From contig NZ_JAMSCK010000001.1 of NCBI RefSeq assembly GCF_023805255.1, positions 682,001 through 746,000 on the forward strand: a stretch of DNA of 64,000 bases, in the 5' to 3' direction. Position 1 is the first letter of the stretch. Each line of letters starts with the position of its first letter. Made by a program: the position numbers and the translations under genes. The notes under the pieces are model-generated. The model worked only from the letters and a program-made list of their open reading frames with translations. It was not told the DNA's origin and made no database searches. Positions 9,342 through 17,564 of the stretch are shown piece after piece. This stretch comes from Gramella jeungdoensis. GTDB lineage: Bacteria; Bacteroidota; Bacteroidia; Flavobacteriales; Flavobacteriaceae.

Positions 9342-10532
9342 TTAGTTGTTATGAGTAAGTTTTGCGATTCCTTTTCCTTCCACGGCTACATAGATATTAC
9401 CATCTGGCCCCTGGATTACATCTCTTAGCCGGCCAATATCCTGTAGCAACCTGGTGCGTTTGGTTATTGTTTTACCATCAAGTTCCAGGTGTTCCAGGTA
9501 TTTAAATTTTAGGGAGCCCACCAGAAGGTCTCCTTTTAATTCCGGGAATTTATCTGATGTTACATAGGCAAATCCACTGGGCGCAATAGAAGGCAGCCAG
9601 TAAAAGATTGGATCTTCCATACCGGGTCTGGATCTTTCATCGGTGATTGGAGTTCCGTCGTAATTCTCTCCATAAGTCACTACTGGCCATCCATAATTGG
9701 CACCTTTCTTCACTACGTTAATTTCGTCCCCGCCCTTTGGGCCATGTTCATGAACCCATATTTCACCGGTCTCAGGATTAAGGATCATTCCCTGTGGATT
9801 ACGGTGACCATAAGAGTAAATAGCCTCAACGGCATTTTCTTCTCCTACAAAAGGATTGTCTGAAGGGACGCTTCCGTCATCGTTCAAACGGTAAACTTTC
9901 CCATTATCACGAGTGATATCCTGGGGGTTCTCATCTCTCGCTCCACGATCCCCCGAGGTAAAATACAGATAACCATTTTTGTCAAAGGAAATACGGGAGC
10001 CAAAGTGCTGACCTTTGGTGGTATTAGGGCTTGCCTTATAAAGGACTTCTTTATCAGTAAGCTGGTTTCCATTAAGTTTAGCACGCATTAAAGCGGTATT
10101 TCCGCCTTCTCCTTCACCTTCTTTTGATGAATAAGTCAAGTATAACCAGCCGTTACTTGCATAATTAGGATGCAGGGCAACATCTAGCAGACCACCCTGG
10201 CCACGATTGTATACTTCGGGACCTCCTTCGATTTTTATTTTCTGACCATCCTTAAAATGAATGATCTCACCACTTTTCTCTGTTATGATGATACTGCCGT
10301 CTGGTAGGAATTCGAAGCCCCATGGAATCTTAAGACCTTCAACCACCATTTCATAAGAATATTCCTCAGAGCTATCAGCTGGAATGGGGTCGGGCACTTC
10401 TCCTGGTTCCGACTGTTCTTCGGAGATCTGTTCGGTATTTTCTTCAGCCTGAGCGGAATCGGAAGATTTTCCATTTTCCCCACAGGAATACAGGCTAAAA
10501 ACAAATGTGAACAGCAATAATATTTTTTTCAT
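9342..10532 (-). CDS. PQQ-dependent sugar dehydrogenase (GSDH family) lipoprotein
   Basis: A predicted periplasmic quinoprotein oxidising an aldose or related sugar, with electrons passed to a cytochrome. From the chosen ATG (10530-10532) the protein has 396 residues and a lipoprotein signal MKKILLLFTF...LYSC (Cys17), then an acidic linker. The six-bladed propeller contains IPWGFEFLPDGS, GGLLDVALHPNY, YGHRNPQG and EHGPKGGDEINV, all familiar in the soluble glucose dehydrogenase/aldose sugar dehydrogenase family. An in-frame start at 10634 would put 34 extra residues before the signal peptide and is unlikely. The cytochrome c gene follows after 6 bp. The true substrate cannot be told from sequence. 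Confidence 0.9.
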   Translation of the reverse strand: MKKILLLFTFVFSLYSCGENGKSSDSAQAEENTEQISEEQSEPGEVPDPIPADSSEEYSYEMVVEGLKIPWGFEFLPDGSIIITEKSGEIIHFKDGQKIKIEGGPEVYNRGQGGLLDVALHPNYASNGWLYLTYSSKEGEGEGGNTALMRAKLNGNQLTDKEVLYKASPNTTKGQHFGSRISFDKNGYLYFTSGDRGARDENPQDITRDNGKVYRLNDDGSVPSDNPFVGEENAVEAIYSYGHRNPQGMILNPETGEIWVHEHGPKGGDEINVVKKGANYGWPVVTYGENYDGTPITDERSRPGMEDPIFYWLPSIAPSGFAYVTSDKFPELKGDLLVGSLKFKYLEHLELDGKTITKRTRLLQDIGRLRDVIQGPDGNIYVAVEGKGIAKLTHNN

Positions 10533-10654
10533 AGCATTATAATTTTTACTTGGATAAATTATAAGTAAACTAAGATATAAAAAATTAAAACTTTTCATTG
10601 TGAGAGGTGAATAATTATTATATTTGCCGCCCAATTATGGTTGAAAGACCATTT

Positions 10655-10729
10655 CGGGGTGTAGCGTAGCCCGGTTATCGCGCCTGCTTTGGGAGCAGGA
10701 GGCCGCAGGTTCGAATCCTGCCACCCCGA
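10655..10729 (+). tRNA. tRNA-Pro (anticodon TGG)
   Basis: A 75-nt cloverleaf. Acceptor arms CGGGGTG (10655-10661) and CACCCCG (10722-10728) pair perfectly, with discriminator A at 10729. The anticodon stem CCTGC/GCAGG encloses loop TTTGGGA with anticodon TGG, and the T-arm contains GGTTCGAATCC. No CCA is encoded. It reads CCA and probably other Pro codons. Confidence 0.97.
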
Positions 10730-10734
10730 CAAAG

Positions 10735-10766
10735 AAAGCCTGCTGAATTTCAGCGGGCTTTTTTAT
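10735..10766 (+). terminator. Terminator of tRNA-Pro
   Basis: An 11-bp stem (10736-10746 with 10750-10760, one G-T pair, loop ATT) is followed by a run of T (10759-10764), directly behind the tRNA. Confidence 0.85.
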
Positions 10767-10873
10767 TTTCCCCTGGAAATTTAGAAATTCATCTTTTTAT
10801 AGATGATAATATAAAAGAGATATTTCAAATCATATAAAATAACTTTCCTTTTACCAATTAAAATAAACAAACC

Positions 10874-11233
10874 TTATCTCCAGCCACCTCCAAGACTGCC
10901 TTACGTACTTACCCTGCTAAGGGAATGATTCTTGTGGTTTCTGCCAGTTTTCTAGATATGTTAAAATACTTCCAGATAATCTGCTCTGGCAGACCTGAAT
11001 AATTATAGGCAATTGATAGACTTCCTAAACACTCTACCTATCCTTCATTAAGTTTATAACCCTTTTTCAGGTTTTCGATCTTTGATAATTCATTCTTCGT
11101 CTACATATATTTATTCAGAATGGTCTTCTAGTGCTTTGGTATCGGGTCTTGTCGCTGCCAATTCAGTTCTCCTTATATCGGGATGTTTTTCCAGGAGTTG
11201 GGATGGGATACCGGTATAAATGGTATCGATGTT
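10874..11233 (-). pseudogene. Remnant of a TolC/NodT-family outer-membrane efflux gene
   Basis: Read on the minus strand, this stretch carries successive pieces of the C-terminal half of an RND-type outer-membrane efflux protein. TGIPSQLLEKHPDIRRTELAA (near 11220-11155) matches the family's 'GIPSxLLxxRPDIRxAE' segment. NELSKIENLKKGYKLNEG then runs into an in-frame TAG, followed by VECLGSLSIAYN. A one-base loss shifts the frame to FRSARADYLEVF (family ARADYLEVL). Further stops follow, and the end is GSLGGGWR-stop at 10874, the family's usual LGGGW terminus. Part of the middle and the whole N-terminal half are missing. No RND pump or adaptor gene lies nearby. It is clearly degenerate; the exact upper boundary is uncertain. 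Confidence 0.82.
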
Positions 11234-11393
11234 TTTTTCCAGAAAATTAAATATTAGGGGATTTAAAATTTGGTGTTTAACAAATTCAGTATTTATTATA
11301 ATCAATTATTTTTCATTCTTTTGTAGGCCTTTAGGATTTAAATTTTAGAGAATTCTAGAGCAGTTCTATTTTTAAAGCCCCATTACCTGAACC

Positions 11394-13424
11394 ATGAGAT
11401 CCGAAAAATCAAAACTGCTGAGAAGACTTAAAAACTCCAGCTGTCTTTTTGCAAGCCTATCCCTTATTTACCTGGGATTTCTTTTCCTGTCAGATTTAGT
11501 GGAGATAGGTCTGGGTATGTTAAATCATTCTGTGAACCAAAGTTTTATAAGCCTTTTGGGGTGGAGCTTTTTGGAGGATCTTAAGTTCTACTTATTCTGG
11601 CTCTTACCCGCATACCTTATCTTTTTGCCATTTCATTTTCTGCTTCCGAGAGTTGCAAAAGGTTTTTTTATCACAGCTTTTATAATCTTTTTTGTGATCC
11701 AGTTTCTGTTGATATTCTATTTCAATACAACTTTACTGATGCTGGGGAGTGATCTTTTTGGGTATTCTATTCAGGAAATCATACAAACCGTGGGAGCCTC
11801 AGATAGTTTGAGCCTGGCGCAAGTTCTGATCTTTATCATTGTAATTTCGGCAATGATCTATTCACTTCTTGTCATACCGAAAAAATCAAATCTCAACTGG
11901 CAGTATTCAATAATGCTTCCCGTTTTGTCACTGCTATTCTTAATTTTTGGTTCTGGATTCAGTGCAGATACTTCCAATCTATCTTCAGAATTTGAAAACA
12001 ACCTGGTCAGGAACAAGTCTGCCCATTTTTATGGTGACGCTTATGCTTATTTTAACCCGGAAGTATATGAAATTGATATATATGCCGAAAGTTATTTAAG
12101 AGATCTTTCTAATGGATATGCCGGTTTGGAATATATCGATGAGACGAATTATCCATTTTTTCACAAACAGGTGGATCAGGATGTGCTTTCTCCCTTTTTT
12201 GAAACAAAAGAAAAAGCTCCCAACATTGTAATTATACTGGTTGAAGGTCTTGGAAGGGCTTTTACCAATAAGGGAGCTTACCTGGGTAACTTTACGCCAT
12301 TTCTTGATTCTCTTTCTAACCAAAGCCTTTACTGGCCGAACTTTCTAAGCAATGGTGGCCGTACCTTTGCGGTATTACCATCACTTTTAGGCTCATTGCC
12401 TTTCGCTGAGAATGGTTTTATGGAAATGGAAGGAGATATGCCGACTCAATTATCTCTTCTGAACCTTTTGAAGAACAACGGCTATGAAACCAGCTTTTAT
12501 TATGGAGGTAATTCTGAGTTCGATCAAATGGGTGGCTATCTCAGGAAGAACAATATCGATCATATAATTGACGAGGACGATTTTCCAGAGAGTTACCAGA
12601 AAATACCGGCTGCACTCAGTGGTTTTACCTGGGGATATGCAGATAAGGAACTTTATGGTAACTTTCTCAGAAATAAGGAGTTGGAAACTTCAGACTCTCC
12701 AAAACTGGATGTATTGCTTACCATTAGTACCCATGATCCTTTCCTGACTGACGAACCTGAGAAATATGATCGATTGTTTGAAGAAAGAATGGAGCAACTT
12801 GAGTTCCATGAAGAAAAAAAGAGGGATTATAGAAAATATCAAAAGCAATATACCAGCATCCTGTATGCTGATGACGCCTTGCAGGATCTTATAAGTTCAT
12901 ATAAAGAAAGAACTGATTTTGAAAATACTGTTTTTATTATCACAGGAGATCACAGGATCCCGGAGATCCCTATGGCTTCTAAAATAGACAGATATCACGT
13001 ACCACTGATCATTTATTCTCCCTTGTTGAAGCGTAGTGCCGAATTCAGGTCCATTTCATCACATTTTGATATTGCGCCCAGCCTGATTTCCTTTCTTAAA
13101 AATAATTATCAGATAAAAGCGCCTGAAGTGAATGCTTTCCTGGGACAGGGACTGGACACAATAAGACGCTTTCAGAATGAACACTATATTCCTCTAAAGC
13201 AGACCAAAACAGAATTGCGGGATTTTGTAATGGGGGAATACCACCTCAATGGGGATGATTTATATAAATTAGGTCCGAATATGGAAGAGGAGCTGGTTAC
13301 CGATATGTCAGAAAAAGAAGAACTGCAGTATGCTTTTGAACAGTTCAAAAGAAAGAATGCGGAATTCATAAAGGCTAAAAAGATCATTCCCGATTCCATA
13401 ACTAGCAAATATCTTTCCCAATAG
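11394..13424 (+). CDS. LtaS-like sulfatase-fold membrane enzyme (phosphoglycerol or phosphoethanolamine transferase-like)
   Basis: A predicted inner-membrane enzyme with a large periplasmic alkaline-phosphatase-fold domain. Of 676 residues, about five helices lie at 17-37, 62-83, 90-112, 140-160 and 171-189, as in lipoteichoic acid synthases. The extracytoplasmic domain starts near 275. NIVIILVEGLGR supplies the metal-binding Glu284, GGRTFAVLPS holds the probable nucleophile Thr324, and ITGDHR (near 514-519) supplies metal ligands. Gram-negative relatives transfer phosphoglycerol or phosphoethanolamine to glycans or lipids; this one's substrate is unknown. It converges on the next gene with 3 bp between stops, and precedes an exopolysaccharide-like cluster, which suggests envelope glycan modification (inference). 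Confidence 0.82.
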   Translation: MRSEKSKLLRRLKNSSCLFASLSLIYLGFLFLSDLVEIGLGMLNHSVNQSFISLLGWSFLEDLKFYLFWLLPAYLIFLPFHFLLPRVAKGFFITAFIIFFVIQFLLIFYFNTTLLMLGSDLFGYSIQEIIQTVGASDSLSLAQVLIFIIVISAMIYSLLVIPKKSNLNWQYSIMLPVLSLLFLIFGSGFSADTSNLSSEFENNLVRNKSAHFYGDAYAYFNPEVYEIDIYAESYLRDLSNGYAGLEYIDETNYPFFHKQVDQDVLSPFFETKEKAPNIVIILVEGLGRAFTNKGAYLGNFTPFLDSLSNQSLYWPNFLSNGGRTFAVLPSLLGSLPFAENGFMEMEGDMPTQLSLLNLLKNNGYETSFYYGGNSEFDQMGGYLRKNNIDHIIDEDDFPESYQKIPAALSGFTWGYADKELYGNFLRNKELETSDSPKLDVLLTISTHDPFLTDEPEKYDRLFEERMEQLEFHEEKKRDYRKYQKQYTSILYADDALQDLISSYKERTDFENTVFIITGDHRIPEIPMASKIDRYHVPLIIYSPLLKRSAEFRSISSHFDIAPSLISFLKNNYQIKAPEVNAFLGQGLDTIRRFQNEHYIPLKQTKTELRDFVMGEYHLNGDDLYKLGPNMEEELVTDMSEKEELQYAFEQFKRKNAEFIKAKKIIPDSITSKYLSQ

Positions 13425-13427
13425 TTT

Positions 13428-14582
13428 TTACTTGGTCGAGCTGTGTTCGTCCAGGATATTAGTAAGGAGAGGTTTATAATATTTCCAGAAGAAACTGCCT
13501 CGTTCCATGATATTCCTTTCGTCATAGAACAGGCCTTTAAAGAACCCGATTCCCTTAAAATAAGAGCTTTCCAGGCTGACAGGATTATCGGCAAAGTCTC
13601 CAGAAAAGTAGAAGAAATCATAGTCGTTTCCTGAATGTTTTATAACAGCAGGAAAACTTGCAGGAATTCCAAAATCCTTTAGTAGAGAAAGCCCATTCTC
13701 ATTAGTATTTATCTGAAATATGGAAACCGCATCATTGATCTTTTCATCTGGTATTATCACATCAAACCAGAAAGGATATTTGATACTTTCAGGTATTGAG
13801 AATTCCTTTGTGTAGTTTTCATCGGTAATAATATGAGGCATGGATTCGGTTAAATGAGTGTCCTGTTCCAGGATCACCACTTCATCTTTATTATTTACAA
13901 ATGCGATTCCCGATTTCTTAAAAGGCCACCCACCTCCATGAGTTTTCTTATAATTTCTGATAAGCCAGGCAGGGATCTCTTGATTTTCCCTGATGTTTAG
14001 ATTGTCAAAATATCGTGCCGTCCAGCCTGTCCATTTCATTTTGAACATCTCTTCAAACTCCCGTCTGTTCTGGTAAGCGGTTGGGGAGCCAATAGTATTG
14101 AACTCGGCAATAATGAGTTTGTTTTTCTCCTTCATCTGCTTTAGAAGGTAGATGTCCTTATCACTGAGTCCACCATACAAAATCCCTGAACGTTCATTGG
14201 TGTCACCATTTTTAAACCATTCATTATTGTATATTCCATAAGTGTCGGTGAAATAAACTATATCGGCATCATTACTTAGCTGGTCCAGTTTGGAATAGGA
14301 GAATCTTTCAAGCCCTTTGAGCTGGAAATTCTCATTCTCTTCAGGGAAGAATCCAAAATAATCCCTGCTTACTTCATAAGCTTTACTGGAGGTTTTGGTG
14401 TATTTTTCATGATTTAATACCCAGTTGAGAGAGATATGTTCCTGTCCCTTCTTGTTCAGCACGGTCTTGTCTACTATTGCCATTACCAGTTTGGTATTGG
14501 GTGTTAGCAGCCAGCCCAGCCACATAAGAAAAGGGACACTGATGAGAATGATTAAAATTCCCCAAAAAAGCTTCTTCCGCAT
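13428..14582 (-). CDS. Uncharacterised membrane-anchored protein next to the YaiO gene
   Basis: I do not recognise a named family. The 384-residue protein has one N-terminal transmembrane anchor (about 6-28), leaving the remaining ~355 residues in the periplasm. The domain is mixed alpha/beta by appearance. DADIVYFTDTYGIYNNEW, then GGLSDKDIYLLKQMKEKNKLIIAEFN and a GSPT stretch suggest a Rossmann- or class I amidotransferase-like fold, without an obvious catalytic Cys-His pair. The C-terminal half is rich in aromatic residues (YFSGDFADNP, FFKGLFYDERN). It starts 1 bp after the YaiO stop codon on the same strand, so it is cotranscribed with the outer-membrane barrel gene, which points to a role in glycan export or modification (inference). 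Confidence 0.7.
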   Translation of the reverse strand: MRKKLFWGILIILISVPFLMWLGWLLTPNTKLVMAIVDKTVLNKKGQEHISLNWVLNHEKYTKTSSKAYEVSRDYFGFFPEENENFQLKGLERFSYSKLDQLSNDADIVYFTDTYGIYNNEWFKNGDTNERSGILYGGLSDKDIYLLKQMKEKNKLIIAEFNTIGSPTAYQNRREFEEMFKMKWTGWTARYFDNLNIRENQEIPAWLIRNYKKTHGGGWPFKKSGIAFVNNKDEVVILEQDTHLTESMPHIITDENYTKEFSIPESIKYPFWFDVIIPDEKINDAVSIFQINTNENGLSLLKDFGIPASFPAVIKHSGNDYDFFYFSGDFADNPVSLESSYFKGIGFFKGLFYDERNIMERGSFFWKYYKPLLTNILDEHSSTK

Positions 14583-14583
14583 T

Positions 14584-15837
14584 TCAGAACTTTTTGAAAT
14601 ATCCTACGCCCACAGTGAACTGGTTGCCACGTGTATCTCTTGCATATTCCTGGTCTTCAAGACTCGTATTGATAAAAAAGACATTGGTGCTTTTTATGGA
14701 AACCCGGTAGCCTAAAGTGATATTATTGGATTTAAGCTTGTAATTATTTTCGTTATCGTAAAGAATGTTATTGGTTTCATTATCGGGAGAAATTCCGGTC
14801 CCAATTCCAAGACTGAGGTAATCATCCTCGCCTCCCAGATAATACCTGACATTCAGTGAATAAGATTGGGAAACATTTTCATTGTCAGGAGTAAGATAGG
14901 TACGGGCGTTTATCCAGAAATTACTGATATATTTTCCTACTGAAGCTGTATAGATCCAGGTTTCATCATCAAAACTCAGCATTCTGAATCCCAATTCTCC
15001 TTCGAATGCTGCGGGTAAATTAGCGAATAGAGAAGCGCCTGCACGATATTCAGGAAAAATGCTTCCGCTGCTGGCTATTCCGCCACTTAGGTAAGCATAA
15101 AAGGTATCCGAAATACTCGTATAGGCATCAATAACTACCTGTGTTCCATTCGAGTTGAATCGATTGGCATAATTAAACCTACCTATTATGGAACCGATTT
15201 TAGTACTTCTGGAATAATCCACACTGACCAGGTGCCAGGGATCATCAAAACGTTTGTCAAAATAAACATATTGATAATCTGCGCCGATCTCATTTTTAGA
15301 CGAAACATTTTTAATGGATTCACCTAAAGAGCGGGCTTCGGTGAGTTTAGGATTAACTTTTAGCAACTGGTTAAGGGTGGTGCTGGCTTCAGCATAAAGC
15401 TTAAGATCTTTCTGGATCTTAGCTTTAAGCAATAGAAGGCTTTCAGAATTCGTATGCTTTTCCAGGCCATTATTGACTATAACCAGGGCCTTTTCAGAAT
15501 TATCATTCCAGTATTCCAGGTTTCCGTATGCCAGAGAACCATCTTCATGTCCCGGATTTTCTTCCAAAACTCTTTCAAACTCCACTCTTGCACTATCCAC
15601 CTTATCTGTCCAGGTGTAAAGTCTGCCTAGAAAAATCCTCACATCGGCATAATCAGGGCTTTTCTCTAGTGCTCTTTTTGTAAGCTTAAATGCTTTTGGA
15701 TAATTATCTTCTTCAAAGGCGGCATTTCTGGCCTTAGAGAATAATTCATCCGTAGTAAGCTCTTCCTGGGCCTGTATCTGTATGCTTGCAAAGAATATGA
15801 GAAAAAAAGACAGGGGGCCGGTAATTTTAAGTCTCAT
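14584..15837 (-). CDS. YaiO family outer-membrane beta-barrel with TPR region
   Basis: A predicted outer-membrane protein of 417 residues. The signal peptide ends near residue 23 (IQIQA before QEELTT). Residues about 25-190 form TPR-like helices (ALEKSPDYADVRIFLGRLY, VLEENPGHEDGSLAYGNLEYW patterns). Residues about 195-417 alternate aromatic and polar residues as in a beta-barrel and end in GYFKKF with a terminal Phe. YaiO barrels often sit in loci with processive glycosyltransferases, and one such GT2 is encoded divergently here. The likely role is passage or anchoring of a polysaccharide at the outer membrane (inference). A perfect inverted repeat lies 22-50 bp upstream of the start. Confidence 0.82.
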   Translation of the reverse strand: MRLKITGPLSFFLIFFASIQIQAQEELTTDELFSKARNAAFEEDNYPKAFKLTKRALEKSPDYADVRIFLGRLYTWTDKVDSARVEFERVLEENPGHEDGSLAYGNLEYWNDNSEKALVIVNNGLEKHTNSESLLLLKAKIQKDLKLYAEASTTLNQLLKVNPKLTEARSLGESIKNVSSKNEIGADYQYVYFDKRFDDPWHLVSVDYSRSTKIGSIIGRFNYANRFNSNGTQVVIDAYTSISDTFYAYLSGGIASSGSIFPEYRAGASLFANLPAAFEGELGFRMLSFDDETWIYTASVGKYISNFWINARTYLTPDNENVSQSYSLNVRYYLGGEDDYLSLGIGTGISPDNETNNILYDNENNYKLKSNNITLGYRVSIKSTNVFFINTSLEDQEYARDTRGNQFTVGVGYFKKF

Positions 15838-15858
15838 GTTTAGGGCTTGTTACATTTT

Positions 15859-15887
15859 ATCATATGAATTCATTTTTTTCATATGAT
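15859..15887. promoter_or_regulatory. Perfect 10-bp inverted repeat upstream of the YaiO gene
   Basis: ATCATATGAA (15859-15868) and TTCATATGAT (15878-15887) are perfect inverted copies separated by 9 bp. Each arm contains the self-palindrome TCATATGA, so the site is also a tandem pair of 8-bp palindromes. It lies 22-50 bp upstream of the YaiO ATG, where it may be an operator or a leader hairpin. Confidence 0.55.
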
Positions 15888-16114
15888 CTAAAGTGCTCGC
15901 AATATAACAGCTTTAAGGCGAATGTATATGAAAATATAATAAATTTTAGTTGTGTGAAAATCAGTAAATAAATAAGCCGGCACAGTAGTTTTTATGTAAA
16001 TCTGAAGTTAGCCTGGTTAGCGATGAAATTAATTTCACAGGATAAATAGAAAGATTTTTCCTACTGATTAATATAAATTTGAAGGATAAATTACCTGAGT
16101 AGCCGTTAAAGGGG

Positions 16115-16143
16115 TTGGTTTTCAGGGATATTTATTATCTTTC
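16115..16143 (+). promoter_or_regulatory. Bacteroidetes-type promoter for the receiver-HEAT-GT2 unit
   Basis: TTG (16115-16117) and TATCTTTC (16136-16143) are 18 bp apart, matching the Bacteroidetes -33/-7 pattern TTG...TAnnTTTG at 7 of 8 positions in the -7 box. The predicted transcript starts about 12 bp before the ATG at 16162. Confidence 0.55.
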
Positions 16144-16161
16144 GCCTGTAAAAAAAATCGG

Positions 16162-16515
16162 ATGAAGAAGGTCTTGGTGATCCAGGAAGACATTATAATT
16201 CTGAAGATTCTGGAAAGACTGGTTAGTCTGAATAATTTTGAATGTAAGGCGATAAGGTCGCTGGATGAACTTAGTATAGAGGATCAGGAGACCAACTTCG
16301 ACTTTATTATTACAGATATTCTATTTGAAGGTATCGCTCCTCTTGAATTCGTAGCTCAGGTTCAGGAGGTGCTGCTACATAAGAACCTACTTATTGTAAC
16401 TAATATGGGACAGGACAAAATTAAACAGGAAATCTTTGCTTTAAGAGGTATTACCGGTTTTTATGCTGTGCCCATAGATCTCGATGAAATCGAAGCTATT
16501 ATACAGGCCTACTGA
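16162..16515 (+). CDS. Single-domain response-regulator receiver, atypical
   Basis: A stand-alone receiver (REC) protein of 117 residues with no output domain. The acidic pair is E9-D10 (VIQED), the phosphoacceptor is D52 in FIITDILFEG, and the switch Thr is T80 (LIVTN). The conserved Lys after beta-5 is missing: the sequence reads YAVPID (101-106) where active receivers have a Lys-Pro pair, so the Lys position is Val103. This may make it a phosphorylation-independent or poorly phosphorylated receiver. No histidine kinase is nearby. The stop codon overlaps the ATG of the HEAT-like gene by one base, so it is translated in step with the glycosyltransferase unit and may control it through protein contact (inference). 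Confidence 0.85.
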   Translation: MKKVLVIQEDIIILKILERLVSLNNFECKAIRSLDELSIEDQETNFDFIITDILFEGIAPLEFVAQVQEVLLHKNLLIVTNMGQDKIKQEIFALRGITGFYAVPIDLDEIEAIIQAY

Positions 16516-17564
16516 TGAATGAAGAATCTATACTTTTATTCATAAAGATCGTTTTTGCAGTCCTGGTGGTTTACTGGGTATCCATAGCCGTTAGTCTTAT
16601 TTATCGAAAGATAAGGAGAGCAAGGTTGAAAAAGATCGAAACAACCTTTGCAGATATCGTGAGTCGTTATTTGTATAATGACCCTAAAGATCCACTAACA
16701 TTTGATGAGATAAAAAAAAGGCTGGTAAAAGTGGGCATTAGGCAACGCAATAAGAATAATATACAGTTTCTTATCAGACTGATGATACGCACACAGCGCA
16801 CTATTTTAGGACGTAACTTCAGTAAGCTTCAAAAACTTTATACCGAGATCCCCCCTTATGGAGTTTCGATAAAAAAAATTTCCAGCTGGAGCTGGTACAA
16901 AAAAGCGCGGGGGATAAGAGAAATTTATGAAATGAATCAGTCCCAGTATTTTGATGAGATCTTTAAATACAGGGACGATAAGAATATCTATGTAAGACGT
17001 GAGGCCCAGATAGCTCTGGTCGTATTCCTGGGTTGGGAAAGTCTTAGATTTTTACCTTATCTTAAGCAGAATATGACGCTATGGCAACAGATCAAGATCG
17101 TTGAGAAATTATATGACCATTATCCCAAGCCTGAATTAAAATGGCTACATAAGGCTTATGAGACTGAGAAGCTTTTCGGGAAGAAGTTGCTCATGCGTAT
17201 TATCAGGAAATATGAATTACATGCCGAGATAGGGTATATCATAGATAACCTGAATCATGAAGATTACGAAGTTCGTGAAACTGCCATATATTGCCTTCAA
17301 ACCTTCGCGGTAGCTTCTTCAACCATGGAGTATATAAAGCAGCTTTATGATGATATCCCCAATACCACGCAGCAGGGTCAACTCTTGAATTATATCTATG
17401 AGAATTCAGATATTGACCTGGATTTTTATCTGAAACAATTATACGGCGATAACGAAGAGCTTAAATTGAGTATAGCAGAGATCCTATGGAATAATGGTTA
17501 TAAGGAGAAGGTGCAGGAATTCTATTATCAGCAATACCCAAAAGCTACGCTGAATGTGGGATAG
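16515..17564 (+). CDS. HEAT-repeat-like membrane-anchored protein
   Basis: A 349-residue protein with an N-terminal transmembrane helix (about 7-28) and a cytoplasmic, highly charged helical remainder. Helical pairs such as DDKNIYVRREAQIALVVFLG (near 155-174) and NHEDYEVRETAIYCLQTFAV (near 246-265) are typical HEAT repeats. Such repeats make protein-protein contacts; no catalytic motif is visible. It is coupled by overlaps to the receiver gene before (1 bp) and the GT2 gene after (11 bp), so the three products are probably made in fixed proportion. I infer a scaffold linking the receiver to the membrane synthase. Confidence 0.75.
   Translation: MNEESILLFIKIVFAVLVVYWVSIAVSLIYRKIRRARLKKIETTFADIVSRYLYNDPKDPLTFDEIKKRLVKVGIRQRNKNNIQFLIRLMIRTQRTILGRNFSKLQKLYTEIPPYGVSIKKISSWSWYKKARGIREIYEMNQSQYFDEIFKYRDDKNIYVRREAQIALVVFLGWESLRFLPYLKQNMTLWQQIKIVEKLYDHYPKPELKWLHKAYETEKLFGKKLLMRIIRKYELHAEIGYIIDNLNHEDYEVRETAIYCLQTFAVASSTMEYIKQLYDDIPNTTQQGQLLNYIYENSDIDLDFYLKQLYGDNEELKLSIAEILWNNGYKEKVQEFYYQQYPKATLNVG

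Larger units (their letters stand above)
15838..16161. promoter_or_regulatory. Divergent intergenic region between YaiO and receiver genes
   Basis: This 324-bp gene-free stretch separates two divergent units. It holds an inverted repeat close to the YaiO start and a recognisable Bacteroidetes promoter close to the receiver gene; both are listed separately. The centre (about 15900-16100) is AT-rich with no further signal I can support. Confidence 0.6.

Noticed and set aside
13184-13621. A 145-codon minus-strand open frame across the junction of the sulfatase-fold gene and the unknown protein gene.
   Set aside because: It is antisense to the end of the sulfatase-fold gene and out of frame with the 13428-14582 gene; no domain is visible.
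14628-14633. CACGTG core resembling the centre of a parS site.
   Set aside because: The flanks do not continue the parS palindrome and the site lies inside the YaiO coding region.
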